The position numbers and the translations under genes are program-made. From the NCBI RefSeq assembly GCF_006970865.1, contig NZ_CP035503.1, forward strand, positions 3,919,001 through 3,983,000: a stretch of 64,000 nt of DNA, read 5' to 3'. Positions 9,768 to 18,820 of the stretch are shown piece by piece. Every line of letters starts with the position of its first letter. Positions within the stretch are counted from its first letter, which is position 1. Origin of the DNA: Rhodoferax sediminis (GTDB lineage Bacteria; Pseudomonadota; Gammaproteobacteria; Burkholderiales; Burkholderiaceae_C). Under the pieces are notes generated by a model that searched no databases, was not told the origin of the DNA, and saw nothing but the letters and a program-made list of their open reading frames with translations.

Positions 9768-11191
9768 TTTGATTTTGCCGGCGGCGGCGCCAGGCGGCCA
9801 TAAGTGTCTTCGAGGCGCACGATGTCGTCCTCACCCAGGTAGCTGCCGGTTTGCACTTCGATCATCTCCAGATCGGTTTTACCCGGGTTTTCCAGGCGGT
9901 GGGTTTCGCCTATCGGGATGTAGGTGGACTGGTTTTCGGTGAGCAGGAATTGCTCGGTGCCCTTGGTGACCAGCGCCGTGCCGTACACCACGATCCAGTG
10001 CTCGGCGCGGTGGTGGTGCTTTTGCAGGCTGAGCTTGGCGCCGGGACGCACGGTAATGCGCTTGACCTGAAAGCGCGCGCCGTGGTCGATGCTGTCGTAG
10101 CAACCCCAGGGGCGCGCCACCTTGCGGTGCAGGCTGGCTTCGGGGCTGTGCCGGGCGTCCAGTTGCGCCACCACGCCCTTGACCTGCTCGGCGTGGCTGC
10201 TGGCCGCCACCAGCAATGCATCCGGCGTGTCGATCACCAGCAGGTCCTGCGTGCCCAGCGTCACCACCACGCGATGCGGTGCGTGGATGTAGGTGCGCTC
10301 GCTTTGCACCGCCAGGCCGCGGCCGTCGACGCGGTTGCCTTGCTCGTCCGCCGGGCTCAGATCTGCCACGGCGTTCCAGCTGCCTACGTCGCTCCAGGCG
10401 CCCGCAAACGGCACCACGGCCACCTGTGGGTGGCGCTCCAGCACCGCGTAGTCGATGCTGTCGGCGCGGCAGACGGCGAAAGCTTCGGGCTCTGGACGGA
10501 TGAACTGCTGGTCTTGCGTGGCTTCGGCCATGGCCTGGCGGCAGCTCTGCAGGATATCGGGCACATGCTGCTGCAAGGCTTGTAGCAGGGTGTTGGCCTG
10601 CACCAGGAAAATGCCGGCGTTCCAGAGCACGTTGCCTTGCAAAAGCAGCGCCTGGGCCTGGTCGGCGCCGGGCTTTTCGATGAAGCGGGCGACGCCAAAG
10701 CTGCCATCTGCGCCGGCGCTGCCCTGCTCGATATAGCCATAGGCAGTACTGGGAAAGCTGGGGACCACGCCAAAGGTCACGATGGCGCCCTGCTCTGCGG
10801 CGGGGATGCCCTGTTGCACCATGGCGGCAAACGCCTGCGTGTCGGGGATGTGGTGGTCCGAAGGACAAAACAGCAGCAGGTCTTGCGGCTGGGCTTGCAG
10901 CGCGGCCAGCGCCATGGCGGGTGCGGTGTTGCGCGCGACCGGCTCCAGCACGATGCGGCCCGTGGCTTTGGCCGCTTGCATGGCTTCGGCGACCAGAAAG
11001 CGGTGCTCTTCGGCGGCAACGCAAATGACCTCGGCGCCGTCGCCACTGCCGTTGATCCGTGCGACCCGCTCCAGCGTGAGCTGCAGCAGGCTTTTGTTAT
11101 CGACCAGCGGGACGAACTGCTTGGGAAAGCTCTTGCGCGACAGCGGCCACAGCCGGGTGCCTGAGCCGCCACAAAGAATAACGGCTTTCAT
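9764..11191 (-). CDS. manC: mannose-1-phosphate guanylyltransferase / mannose-6-phosphate isomerase
   Basis: From the ATG at 11189-11191 the product is 475 residues, the usual length of bifunctional type II ManC/AlgA. The N-terminal pyrophosphorylase signature [20 protein letters not shown] and FIEKP are present. The C-terminal cupin isomerase domain has [36 protein letters not shown] and [15 protein letters not shown]. It supplies GDP-mannose for the glycan. A longer upstream frame is not used because it would run through rmlA. The start overlaps the rmlA stop by ATGA and the end overlaps the epimerase start by ATGA, so three genes are translationally coupled. Confidence 0.95.
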
Positions 11192-12075
11192 TTGCCCGCC
11201 TCGTCTTTCAGCAGCCGCAACATGTATTGGCCATAGCCGTTCTTGGCCAGTGGCTGGGCCAGCTTCTCGAACTGCTCGATGCCGATGAAGCCGTTGCGCC
11301 AGGCGATTTCTTCGGGGCAGGCGATCTTCAGGCCCTGGCGCTGCTCCAGTGTGGCGATGAACTGGCTGGCCTGCAGCAGGCTCTCGTGCGTGCCGGTGTC
11401 CAGCCAGGCGTAGCCGCGCTGCATGATTTGCACCTTGAGCTGGCCACGCTCCAGGTAGGCCTGGTTGACGGCGGTGATCTCCAGCTCGCCACGGGCACTG
11501 GGTTTGACGGCCCTGGCGATGTCGACCACCTGGTTGTCGTAAAAGTACAGGCCGGTGACGGCATAGTTGCTTTTGGGCTGTTTGGGCTTTTCTTCGATGC
11601 TGCTGGCCTTGCCGTTTGGGTCGAAGGCCACCACGCCGTAGCGTTCGGGATCTTGCACATGGTAGGCGAACACGGTGGCGCCGCTGGTTTGTTTGTCCGC
11701 GTCGCCGAGCAACTGCACGAAGTCGTGGCCATGAAAGATGTTGTCGCCCAGCACCAGCGCGCTGGGCGCGTTGCCGACAAACTGGTCGCCGATGATGAAG
11801 GCCTGGGCCAGGCCGTCGGGACTGGGTTGCACCGCATATTGAATGTTGATGCCCCACTGGCTGCCGTCGCCCAGCAGCTGCTGGAAACGTGGCGTGTCCT
11901 GCGGCGTGCTGATGATCAGCACGTCGCGGATACCGGCCAGCATGAGGGTGCTGAGCGGGTAGTAGATCATGGGCTTGTCGTACACCGGCAGCAGTTGCTT
12001 GCTCAGGGCCAGGGTGGCCGGGTGCAGCCGCGTGCCGGAGCCGCCGGCGAGGATGATGCCTTTGCGTTGGGTCAT
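11188..12075 (-). CDS. rmlA: glucose-1-phosphate thymidylyltransferase
   Basis: The 295-residue protein starts [36 protein letters not shown], the RmlA nucleotidyltransferase signature, and contains [11 protein letters not shown] and [13 protein letters not shown]. It makes dTDP-glucose, the first step to dTDP-rhamnose. The start at 12073-12075 is chosen because the in-frame extension to 12126 encodes SRLRGNDKS, which is translated from the dRS3-like repeat at 12094-12120 and not from a conserved enzyme part. A cluster of repeats separates it from rmlD. Confidence 0.97.
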   Translation of the reverse strand: MTQRKGIILAGGSGTRLHPATLALSKQLLPVYDKPMIYYPLSTLMLAGIRDVLIISTPQDTPRFQQLLGDGSQWGINIQYAVQPSPDGLAQAFIIGDQFVGNAPSALVLGDNIFHGHDFVQLLGDADKQTSGATVFAYHVQDPERYGVVAFDPNGKASSIEEKPKQPKSNYAVTGLYFYDNQVVDIARAVKPSARGELEITAVNQAYLERGQLKVQIMQRGYAWLDTGTHESLLQASQFIATLEQRQGLKIACPEEIAWRNGFIGIEQFEKLAQPLAKNGYGQYMLRLLKDEAGK

Positions 12076-12246
12076 GTCGGTTTCCATGGATTTGTCATTC
12101 CCGCGAAGGCGGGAATCCAGTGCCATTTTCGCGTATGGGAGTGATCGGGTAAGGATGGGGTGGATCCCCGCCTTCGCGGGGATGACGAATTCCTTTATGG
12201 GGATGACGAATTCCTTTGCTGGGGTGACGAGTCATGCGTAACGAAT
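12076..12246. repeat. repeat cluster splitting the rml genes
   Basis: The gap holds two oppositely oriented dRS3-like units (12094-12120, GTCATTCCCGCGAAGGCGGG...; 12160-12186, with GGATCCCCGCCTTCGCGGGG as its core). They are followed by a short tandem run in which GGGGATGACGAATTCCTTT recurs at about 21-bp spacing through 12231, the last copy degenerate. No gene is visible. The inverted units could fold in RNA and partially separate rmlBD from rmlA expression. Confidence 0.8.
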
Positions 12247-13152
12247 TTATGCAGATCCCCTCAAAACCTCTTCCAGCATGCGGGCGACACCGCTTTGCCA
12301 GTGGGGCAGACTCAGGCCGAACACGGTTTGCAGTTTGGCGGTGTCGAGCCGGGAATTGTGGGGGCGGCGGGCGGGCGTGGGGAAGGCACTGGTGGGGACC
12401 GGGTCCACGGCAGTCGCTATTACTTTGATAGTAGGTTGCGCAATCTGGCTCTGGGCCAGGACGTATTTTGCATACTCATGCCAACTGGTTTCACTGCCCG
12501 CCGCCAAGTGGTACAGGCCGGCCTGCTGCGGCTGCTGCCATACGCCGCGGATGGCATGCGCCGTGACGTCAGCCAGCAGGTCGGCGCCGGTGGGAGCGCC
12601 GATCTGGTCGGCTATCACCGTCAGGCGCTCGCGCTCCTGGGCCAGGCGCAGCATGGTTTTGGCAAAGTTGCCGCCGCGCGCGCCGTAGACCCAACTGGTG
12701 CGAAAAATCAGGTGGCGCGGGCATGTGGCCGCGATGAGCCGCTCGCCTTCCAGCTTGGTCCGGCCGTAGACATTGAGCGGCGCCGGGGTGTCGGTCTCGG
12801 TCCACGGGCGGGCGCCGCTGCCGTCAAACACGTAGTCGGTGCTGTAGTGCACCAGCAAGGCGCCCAATTTGGCCGCCTCTTGCGCCAGCACGCCGGGGGC
12901 CAGGGCGTTGAGCGTGCGGGCGAGTTCGGGCTCGCTCTCGGCCTTGTCGACGGCCGTGTGGGCAGCGGCGTTGACGATGACGTCCGGGCGCACGGTCTGC
13001 ACGGTCTGGGCCAGGCCTTGCAGGTTGGCGAGGTCACCGCACAGATCCGGGCTGTGGCGATCGAGCGCAACCAGTTCACCCAGCACGCTCAGGGAGCGTT
13101 GCAGTTCCCAGCCGACCTGGCCGTTCTTGCCGAGCAGGAGGATTTTCATCAA
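12247..13152 (-). CDS. rmlD: dTDP-4-dehydrorhamnose reductase
   Basis: The 301-residue SDR begins MMKILLLGKNGQVGWELQRSL and carries VNAAAHTAVDKAE, HYSTDYVFDG, YGRTKLEGE (Tyr-X3-Lys) and the RmlD C-terminal PTPARRPHNSRLDTAKLQ. It reduces the 4-keto group to finish dTDP-L-rhamnose. It starts 3 bp after rmlB. The stretch AQSQIAQPTIKVIATAVD before PVPTSAFPTPA coincides with a copy of the palindromic repeat at 12416-12471, so this loop may be repeat-derived. Confidence 0.96.
   Translation of the reverse strand: MMKILLLGKNGQVGWELQRSLSVLGELVALDRHSPDLCGDLANLQGLAQTVQTVRPDVIVNAAAHTAVDKAESEPELARTLNALAPGVLAQEAAKLGALLVHYSTDYVFDGSGARPWTETDTPAPLNVYGRTKLEGERLIAATCPRHLIFRTSWVYGARGGNFAKTMLRLAQERERLTVIADQIGAPTGADLLADVTAHAIRGVWQQPQQAGLYHLAAGSETSWHEYAKYVLAQSQIAQPTIKVIATAVDPVPTSAFPTPARRPHNSRLDTAKLQTVFGLSLPHWQSGVARMLEEVLRGSA
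12416..12471 (+). repeat. dispersed palindromic repeat, copy 2, inside rmlD
   Basis: GCTATTACTTTGATAG, then spacing such that TGGGCCAGGACGTATTTTGC begins 19 nt after the left block, matching the family architecture with several mismatches. On the coding strand it gives QSQIAQPTIKVIA. It is more diverged than the intergenic copies. Confidence 0.55.
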
Positions 13153-13155
13153 GTG

Positions 13156-14226
13156 TCAGGGCGTGTCGTTGCCCGAATACTGGGTTTGCACCCACTCCCG
13201 GTAAGCACCGCTTTGCACATGGGCCACCCAGTCGGGGTTGGCCAGATACCACTGCACGGTCTTGCGGATGCCGGTCTCGAAGGTCTCGGCCGGGCGCCAG
13301 GCGAGTTCGCGCTCGATCTTGCTGGCATCGATGGCGTAGCGGCGGTCGTGGCCCGGGCGGTCCCGGACGTAGGCGATTTGCTCGCGGTAGCTTTTGCCGT
13401 GAGCTGCGGGGCGCAGCTCGTCGAGCAGGGCGCACACGGTGTGCACGATCTCCAGGTTGGGTTTTTCGTTCCAGCCGCCCACGTTGTAGGTTTCACCCGG
13501 CCGGCCCGCCTCCAGCACGCGCCGGATGGCGCTGCAATGGTCCTTGACGTAGAGCCAGTCGCGCACCTGCTGGCCGTCGCCGTACACCGGCAAGGGTTTG
13601 CCGGCCAGCGCGTTGACGATCATCAAGGGGATGAGCTTTTCGGGGAAATGGTAGGGGCCGTAGTTGTTGGAGCAGTTGGTGGTGAGCACCGACAGGCCGT
13701 AGGTGTGGTGATAGGCGCGCACCAGATGGTCGCTGGCGGCCTTGCTGGCGCTGTACGGGCTGTTGGGCTCGTAGCGATGCGTTTCGGTGAAGGCCGGGTC
13801 GGCGGCGGCCAGGCTGCCGTAAACCTCGTCGGTGGAGACGTGCAGGAAGCGAAAGGCTGCCTTGGCGTCGCCCACCAGGCCGTTCCACCAGGCGCGCACG
13901 GACTCCAGCAACGCGAAGGTGCCGACGATGTTGGTCTGGATGAATTCCGCCGGGCCGTGGATGGAGCGGTCCACATGCGACTCGGCAGCAAAGTTGACGA
14001 TGGCGCGCGGCTGGTGCTGCTGCAGCAGGCTGGCGATCAGCTCCGCATCGCCAATGTCGCCCTGCACAAAGATGTGGCGCGCATCGCCCTGCAGCGAGGC
14101 CAGGTTTTCGCGGTTGCCGGCGTAGGTGAGTTTGTCGAGATTGAGGACCGGCTCATCGTGCGTTGCCAGCCAGTCCAGAACAAAATTGGCGCCGATAAAG
14201 CCGGCGCCACCAGTTACCAAAATCAT
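13156..14226 (-). CDS. rmlB: dTDP-glucose 4,6-dehydratase
   Basis: The 356-residue product from the ATG at 14224-14226 begins [20 protein letters not shown] and contains [27 protein letters not shown] and [20 protein letters not shown] (catalytic Tyr-X3-Lys and Asp-Glu of RmlB). It produces dTDP-4-keto-6-deoxyglucose, the branch point for both rhamnose and the VioA-type amino sugar in this locus. It is the first gene of the visible nucleotide-sugar operon. The preceding 73 bp up to the terminator at 14299 must hold its promoter. Confidence 0.97.
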   Translation of the reverse strand: MILVTGGAGFIGANFVLDWLATHDEPVLNLDKLTYAGNRENLASLQGDARHIFVQGDIGDAELIASLLQQHQPRAIVNFAAESHVDRSIHGPAEFIQTNIVGTFALLESVRAWWNGLVGDAKAAFRFLHVSTDEVYGSLAAADPAFTETHRYEPNSPYSASKAASDHLVRAYHHTYGLSVLTTNCSNNYGPYHFPEKLIPLMIVNALAGKPLPVYGDGQQVRDWLYVKDHCSAIRRVLEAGRPGETYNVGGWNEKPNLEIVHTVCALLDELRPAAHGKSYREQIAYVRDRPGHDRRYAIDASKIERELAWRPAETFETGIRKTVQWYLANPDWVAHVQSGAYREWVQTQYSGNDTP

Positions 14227-14298
14227 GGGAATCCCTTGGTCTTCACGGCTGATACCGATCGCCGGTTTGTTTGACCCGATTATCCCACCCGCCCAGCC

Positions 14299-14323
14299 AA
14301 AAAAAGGGCACCCGCAGGTGCCC
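14299..14323 (-). terminator. rho-independent terminator after the acyl-CoA reductase gene
   Basis: On the minus strand GGGCACC, a 4-base loop and GGTGCCC form a 7-bp stem followed by seven T. It lies 28 bp past the reductase stop and separates that gene from rmlB, which runs in the same direction. Confidence 0.88.
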
Positions 14324-14350
14324 GCTCGCAAGCATTCGTTTCAAATGGCT

Positions 14351-16336
14351 TTAGAAATGAATCCCCCGCATCATCTGCTGCATCGCCACCGCCTCGGCCG
14401 ACAGCTGCGGCTTGGCGCCCTTCTCGCCCTTGGCGGCGGACGAATCGGGGAACATGCGAAAGCTCGTGTTCATGGCGATCTGGGCCACGCGCGGCACCAG
14501 CGCGTGCAGCACCTGGCCTGCAATGCCCAGCCGGGTGGCCACGCGCACCGGCTTGAAGATGCAGGCTTGCGCCACCAGGTCGGCGGCTTCTTCGGGGCTC
14601 AGCGTGGGCACGTTGTTGTACAGATTCGTGGGCGCGATCATGGGCGTGCGCACCAGCGGCATGTTGATGGTGGTGAAGGTGATCCCCTGGTCGGCAAACT
14701 CGCTGGAGGCGCAGCGCGTCCAGGCGTCCAGCGCCGATTTGGAGGCCACATAGGCAGAGAAGCGCGGCGCATTGGTCAGCACGCCGATCGAGCTGATGTT
14801 GACGACATGACCCTTGTGTTTGGCCACCATGCCGGGCAGCAGGCCCATGGTGACGCGCAGGCAGCCAAAGTAGTTGAGCTGCATGGTGCGCTCGAAATCG
14901 TGAAAGCGGTCGTAGCTGGCCTCGATGGCGCGGCGGATCGAGCGGCCGGCGTTGTTGATGAGGAAGTCCACGCCGCCGTGGTTGGCGATCAACAGTTGCA
15001 CGAAGCGGTCGCAGTCCGCCATGTCGGCGATGTCGGCCGCGTAGGCCACGAACTCGTGTCCCTGGGCTTTGGCCTCCTTGCAGGCCTCGTCGAGCTTGTT
15101 CTGGTCGCGCCCGCAAATGACGGTGATGGCGCCCGCCTCGGCAAACTTGTGCGCGGCGGCCAGGCCGATGCCCGATGAGCCACCCGTGACTAGCACCACC
15201 TTGCCGCCCACCGTGCCCCTGAGCGAGCGGTCGATGTGCAGGTCCGGGTCGAGATGCCGCTCCCAGTAATCCCACAGCCGCCATGCGTAGTCCTTGAGAT
15301 GCGGGCACGCTATGCCCGAATCCTTGAGCGCGGCCAGGGCGTCGCGGCAATCGAAGCGCGTGGGGTAGTTCACGAAGGTGAACATGTCCTCGGGCAGGCC
15401 CAGGTCTTTCATGATGGCATTACGGATGCGGCGCACCGGGGCCAGCGCCATCAGGCTCTTTTTGACGCCGCGCGGAATGAACCCGAACAGCGCCGCATTC
15501 ACAAACAGGTTCATCCTGGGCGCATGGGCCGCGCGGCTGAAGATGTCGAGCACCTCGCCCACGCGGTAGCCCTGCGGGTCGACCAGGTGAAAACACTTTT
15601 TGGCGATGGCGGTCTTGTGGCTGATGTGGTCCAGCGCGTCTACCACAAAATCCACCGGCACGATGTTGATGCGCCCGCCTTCCAGGCCCACCATCGGCAT
15701 CCAGGGCGGCAGCAGCTGGCGCAGGCGCTGGATCAGCTTGAAGAAGTAGTACGGCCCGTCGATCTTGTCCATCTCGCCGGTCGTGCTGTCGCCCACCACC
15801 ATCGCCGGGCGGTACACGCTCCAGGGCACCTTGCAATCCTTGCGCACGATTTTTTCGCTCTCGTGCTTCGTTCTGAAATACGGATGCTCGTAGTTCTCGG
15901 CCTCGTCGAACATGTCCTCGCGGAACACGCCCTCATACAGGCCGGCGGCCGCGATGGATGACACATGGTGGAAGTGCCCGGCGTCAATCGCCCTGGCAAA
16001 CTCCACCGCGCTGCGCGTGCCTTCGATGTTGACGGCGATCTGGCTGGCCTCGTCGGCGCCCAGGTCGTAGACCGCGGCCAGATGGTAGAAGTGGTCGATC
16101 TGGCCCTTGAGTTTTTTGATGGCGTCGACCGGGACGCCCAGCTTCTTGCTGGTGAGATCGCCAAACACCGGAATCACCCGGGCCGCGCTGGCGCCCCAGA
16201 ATTCACGCAGCCCCGCGACCTTGGCCTCGCTCTCCTTGCGAATCAGGAAGTAGACCACCGAGCCCTTGCGCTCCAGCAGTTTCTTGACGAGGCGTTTGCC
16301 AATGAAGCCGGTGGCGCCGGTGACGAAATACTGCAT
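14351..16336 (-). CDS. two-domain fatty acyl-CoA (acyl-ACP) reductase, alcohol-forming
   Basis: The 661-residue protein has two Rossmann domains. The N-terminal extended-SDR part starts MQYFVTGATGFIGKRLVKKL, with HHVSSIAAAGLYEGVFRED, RTKHESEK and NIVPVDFVVDALDHI. A second short-chain dehydrogenase domain has VTGGSSGIGLAAA near residue 384, NNAGRSIRRA, NISSIGVLTNAPRFSAYVAS (catalytic Tyr, Lys next) near residue 528 and a C-terminal MMRGIHF. Length and motifs match, from memory, the Marinobacter enzyme Maqu_2507 that reduces acyl-CoA to fatty alcohol by four electrons. Proximity to a WS/DGAT and an ACBP supports a wax-ester role. Start chosen at MQYF; an earlier in-frame ATG at 16376-16378 adds no conserved sequence. 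Confidence 0.88.
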   Translation of the reverse strand: MQYFVTGATGFIGKRLVKKLLERKGSVVYFLIRKESEAKVAGLREFWGASAARVIPVFGDLTSKKLGVPVDAIKKLKGQIDHFYHLAAVYDLGADEASQIAVNIEGTRSAVEFARAIDAGHFHHVSSIAAAGLYEGVFREDMFDEAENYEHPYFRTKHESEKIVRKDCKVPWSVYRPAMVVGDSTTGEMDKIDGPYYFFKLIQRLRQLLPPWMPMVGLEGGRINIVPVDFVVDALDHISHKTAIAKKCFHLVDPQGYRVGEVLDIFSRAAHAPRMNLFVNAALFGFIPRGVKKSLMALAPVRRIRNAIMKDLGLPEDMFTFVNYPTRFDCRDALAALKDSGIACPHLKDYAWRLWDYWERHLDPDLHIDRSLRGTVGGKVVLVTGGSSGIGLAAAHKFAEAGAITVICGRDQNKLDEACKEAKAQGHEFVAYAADIADMADCDRFVQLLIANHGGVDFLINNAGRSIRRAIEASYDRFHDFERTMQLNYFGCLRVTMGLLPGMVAKHKGHVVNISSIGVLTNAPRFSAYVASKSALDAWTRCASSEFADQGITFTTINMPLVRTPMIAPTNLYNNVPTLSPEEAADLVAQACIFKPVRVATRLGIAGQVLHALVPRVAQIAMNTSFRMFPDSSAAKGEKGAKPQLSAEAVAMQQMMRGIHF

Positions 16337-16546
16337 GGAAACCTCCAGAGGGGAATGCTGCATTCTTGCCGATAGCATGGCACGGCCGGTTCAGCACAAA
16401 CCCGTGAAAACCCTGAGCATCGGCCCCCAAGGTTTTAGTCTGCCGCCTCTAGACCCAAGGCGCCCGCAGCGGCTAAAGTTCTCTCATGTACCGGATTGCA
16501 ATCGCGCGCCGGCGCTTTGATTTACCGATGTGTCTGGAGGACCCCC
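16337..16546. promoter_or_regulatory. divergent promoter region between the acyl-CoA reductase and the phasin
   Basis: These 210 bp separate two divergently transcribed genes and must contain both promoters. A purine-rich Shine-Dalgarno CTGGAGG lies at about 16534-16540 before the phasin ATG, and CTCCAGAGG (opposite strand CCTCTGGAGG) precedes the reductase start. I see no convincing palindromic operator. Confidence 0.55.
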
Positions 16547-17044
16547 ATGGTCAAGAAACTGCAAAAACTGAGCGCCGACAAAAATACCGGAGCCCAACTC
16601 GCGGGTACCGTGAAGGATTCGGCCCAGCAAATCTGGCTGGCCGGTCTGGGCGCCTTCGCCAAGGCCCAGGAAGAAGGTGGCAAGGTATTCGAAACCCTCG
16701 TCAAGGAAGGCCTGAGCATCCAGCGCAAGACGCAATCGGCAGCCGAAGAAAAAATTTCCGAAGCCACGAACCGCATGACCAGCCTGGCGAACGACATTTC
16801 CGTCAAGGCCACGGGCAAGTGGGACAAGCTGGAAAACATCTTTGAAGACCGCGTGGCCAAAGCCCTGAACGCGCTGGGCGTGCCGTCTGCGAAAGACATC
16901 GATGTCTTGATGGCCCGCATCGACGAGCTCAACAAGAGCGTGCAAAAGCTCTCCAGCAAGGGCGTCGCCCCCAAGGCCGTAGCTGCGGGCACCGCCAAGC
17001 GGGCCGCCAAGCGCACCACGGCGCGCAAGACTGCTGCGCGCTGA
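16547..17044 (+). CDS. phasin family (poly(hydroxyalkanoate) granule-associated) protein
   Basis: The 165-residue product starts MVKKLQKLSADKNTGAQLAG and has AQQIWLAGLGAFAKAQEEGGKVFETLVKEG, the PhaI/PhaF-type phasin signature. A predicted helical coiled region follows, and the tail is rich in Lys/Arg/Ala (TAKRAAKRTTARKTAAR), like the nucleic-acid-binding tail of PhaF. Phasins coat PHA or other lipid inclusions. Here it sits beside wax-ester genes, so either granule type could be the target. The start at 16547 has a good Shine-Dalgarno; an upstream in-frame start lacks one. A strong terminator follows. Confidence 0.88.
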   Translation: MVKKLQKLSADKNTGAQLAGTVKDSAQQIWLAGLGAFAKAQEEGGKVFETLVKEGLSIQRKTQSAAEEKISEATNRMTSLANDISVKATGKWDKLENIFEDRVAKALNALGVPSAKDIDVLMARIDELNKSVQKLSSKGVAPKAVAAGTAKRAAKRTTARKTAAR

Positions 17045-17087
17045 TTGGCATCAGCGCATCATCCCGGGCCACCCCGGGACCTTCTGC

Positions 17088-17111
17088 AAAGGGCGCTCGG
17101 CGCCCTTTTTT
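17088..17111 (+). terminator. rho-independent terminator after the phasin gene
   Basis: GGGCGC, loop TCG, GCGCCC and a run of six T, preceded by AAA. It lies 44 bp past the phasin stop. Confidence 0.9.
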
Positions 17112-17244
17112 GCACCCGTCTGTTCTGCTGCAATGCAGCAATTTCCCGCCCGCCGGCGCCCTACACTGATTGACTATGCCCTTCTTCAGGACTCCGTTGA
17201 AGGGACTCAGTTAGGCTAAAAGCACAAAAAAGGGATAGACATTC

Positions 17245-17907
17245 ATGGCGAAAAAGGCGCCACGCCGCACCGCAGAGCGCATTCTGGAGGTCACGCTCGA
17301 GCTGTTCAACCGGTTCGGCGAACCCAACGTCTCGACCACGCTGATCTCGGCCGAGCTGAACATCAGCCCGGGCAACCTGTACTACCACTACCCGGCCAAG
17401 GACGAGCTGATCAACTCGCTGTTCGATCGCTACGAGCGGGCGCTGGGCGAACTGCTGAACGCCAGCGACGGCGTGCGCGACGTGGAGGACGCCTGGTTCT
17501 TCATGCACACACTGTTCGAGCTGATCTGGCAGTACCGTTTCCTGTACCGCGACCTGAACGACTTGCTGAGCAAGAACCGCCGGCTGGAGACCCACTTCCA
17601 GTGGGTGCTGAAAAACAAGACCCGGGCCGTCACCACCATGCTGGACGGCATGAGCCGCGCCGGTGTGGTCAGCATCGATTCACGTGAGGTGGAGGCTACG
17701 GCCACCAGCATGGTGGTGGTGCTGACCTACTGGCTGAGCTTCGAATACGTGCGTGACCCGCGCAAAGCGCTGGAGCCCGAGCATGCGCAGATGGCGCTGC
17801 TGCGGGGCGCGCACCACGTGCTGAATTTGCTGGTCCCCTACCTGGAGCCGGGGCAGCGCATGCACCTGCTGAACCTGGTCGGGGCGTATGACAAGAACGA
17901 CAATTGA
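17245..17907 (+). CDS. TetR/AcrR family transcriptional regulator
   Basis: The 220-residue protein has an N-terminal TetR helix-turn-helix: RTAERILEVTLELFNRFGEP, then VSTTLISAELNISPGNLYYHYPAKDELI (recognition helix NLYYHYPAK) at about residues 29-56. The C-terminal ligand domain is helical and ends GQRMHLLNLVGAYDKND. Its location among lipid-storage genes suggests an acyl-CoA- or fatty-acid-responsive repressor, but no ligand can be read from the sequence. The next gene begins 14 bp after its stop with its own Shine-Dalgarno, so the two form an operon. Confidence 0.9.
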   Translation: MAKKAPRRTAERILEVTLELFNRFGEPNVSTTLISAELNISPGNLYYHYPAKDELINSLFDRYERALGELLNASDGVRDVEDAWFFMHTLFELIWQYRFLYRDLNDLLSKNRRLETHFQWVLKNKTRAVTTMLDGMSRAGVVSIDSREVEATATSMVVVLTYWLSFEYVRDPRKALEPEHAQMALLRGAHHVLNLLVPYLEPGQRMHLLNLVGAYDKNDN

Positions 17908-17920
17908 CAAGGAGATGATG

Positions 17921-18694
17921 ATGGCCAAATGGACTGCTTTCCCCCACGCGGGCGACTATGAATTCGACGCCGCCAGCGTGAAGAAGAACTGGGCGCGCCT
18001 GCATGCTGGCGACAGCGAGCCGCTGCCCCCGGACGCCAGGGTGCTGGCCGCCTGGGTCCTGTTCCACAACGGCGAATTCCAGAAGGCCGCCGAAGCCGGC
18101 CTGAAGGTCGGAGGCGCCGGCGTCACCGTGGCCAACAAGGCCACCTGCATCTACGCCAACTACCTCGAGAAAAAAGAAAAAACCAAACTGGACCTGTTCA
18201 TGGAAGTCGCTGGGCGGGCCGAGGCCCAAGCAGTGGCCGAGCCCAAGAATGCCAACGCCTGGTACTGGCAGGCCTACGCGCTGGGTCGCTACAGCCAGGG
18301 CATCAGCGTGGCCAAGGCACTGGCGCAAGGCCTGGGCGGCAAGGTCAAGGCGGCGCTCGAACAGACCATCAAGCTGCAACCCAAACATGCCGACGCGCAT
18401 ATTGCGCTGGGCTCGTTCCACGCCGAAGTGATCGACAAGGTCGGCGCGCTGATTGGCGGCATGACCTATGGCGCCAAGAAGGACACCGGCCTGAAGCTGT
18501 TTCAGGAAGCGCTCAAACTCAACCCCGGTTCGGCCATTGCGATGATCGAGTACGCCAACGGCATGGTCATGCTCGATGGCGACAAGAAGATGAAGGAAGC
18601 CACCAAACTGTACGAGCAGGCGGCTGCATCCAAGCCCCTGGATGCGATGGAGCGGCTGGACGTGGAGATGGCGAAGGCCGAACTGGAGGATTGA
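17921..18694 (+). CDS. TPR-like repeat protein of unknown function
   Basis: The 257-residue protein has helical repeats with TPR spacing: PDARVLAAWVLFHNGEFQKAAEAG, NAWYWQAYALGRYSQGISVA, KHADAHIALGSFHAEVIDKVG and NPGSAIAMIEYANGMVMLDG. There is no signal peptide, so it is cytoplasmic. Three consecutive ATG codons (17915, 17918, 17921) follow the Shine-Dalgarno AAGGAG at 17909-17914; the third has the best spacing. It is co-transcribed with the TetR gene. A scaffold or granule-associated role is only a guess from context. Confidence 0.82.
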   Translation: MAKWTAFPHAGDYEFDAASVKKNWARLHAGDSEPLPPDARVLAAWVLFHNGEFQKAAEAGLKVGGAGVTVANKATCIYANYLEKKEKTKLDLFMEVAGRAEAQAVAEPKNANAWYWQAYALGRYSQGISVAKALAQGLGGKVKAALEQTIKLQPKHADAHIALGSFHAEVIDKVGALIGGMTYGAKKDTGLKLFQEALKLNPGSAIAMIEYANGMVMLDGDKKMKEATKLYEQAAASKPLDAMERLDVEMAKAELED

Positions 18695-18820
18695 CGTACC
18701 TCGCCCTTCCCGCAAGGCTCTGTCATTCCCGCAGGGCTCTGTCATTCCCGCGAAAGGCGGGAATCCACTCTCCGCCGATCCCCACTGTGGATTCCCGGTC
18801 AAGCCGGGAATGACAAGAAT
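18695..18820. repeat. convergent intergenic region with an inverted pair of dRS3-like repeats
   Basis: A truncated unit at 18721-18735 (TGTCATTCCCGCAGG) is followed by a full unit at 18741-18767 and an oppositely oriented unit at 18787-18814 (GTGGATTCCCGGTCAAGCCG...GAATGAC). The last two form a long inverted repeat between the converging TPR and WS/DGAT genes and could act as a bidirectional transcription stop. Confidence 0.85.

Noticed and set aside
12160..14274. 704-codon open frame on the plus strand opposite rmlD and rmlB
   Set aside because: It is antisense to two clearly conserved enzymes, its product is Gly/Ala/Val/His-rich low-complexity sequence, and it is explained by high third-position GC.
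17161..17244. TetR operator from CCCTTC...GAAGGG and the repeated GGACTC before the TetR gene
   Set aside because: The arms are only 5-6 bp with an unequal spacer and no second copy near the neighbouring lipid genes, so chance is likely.
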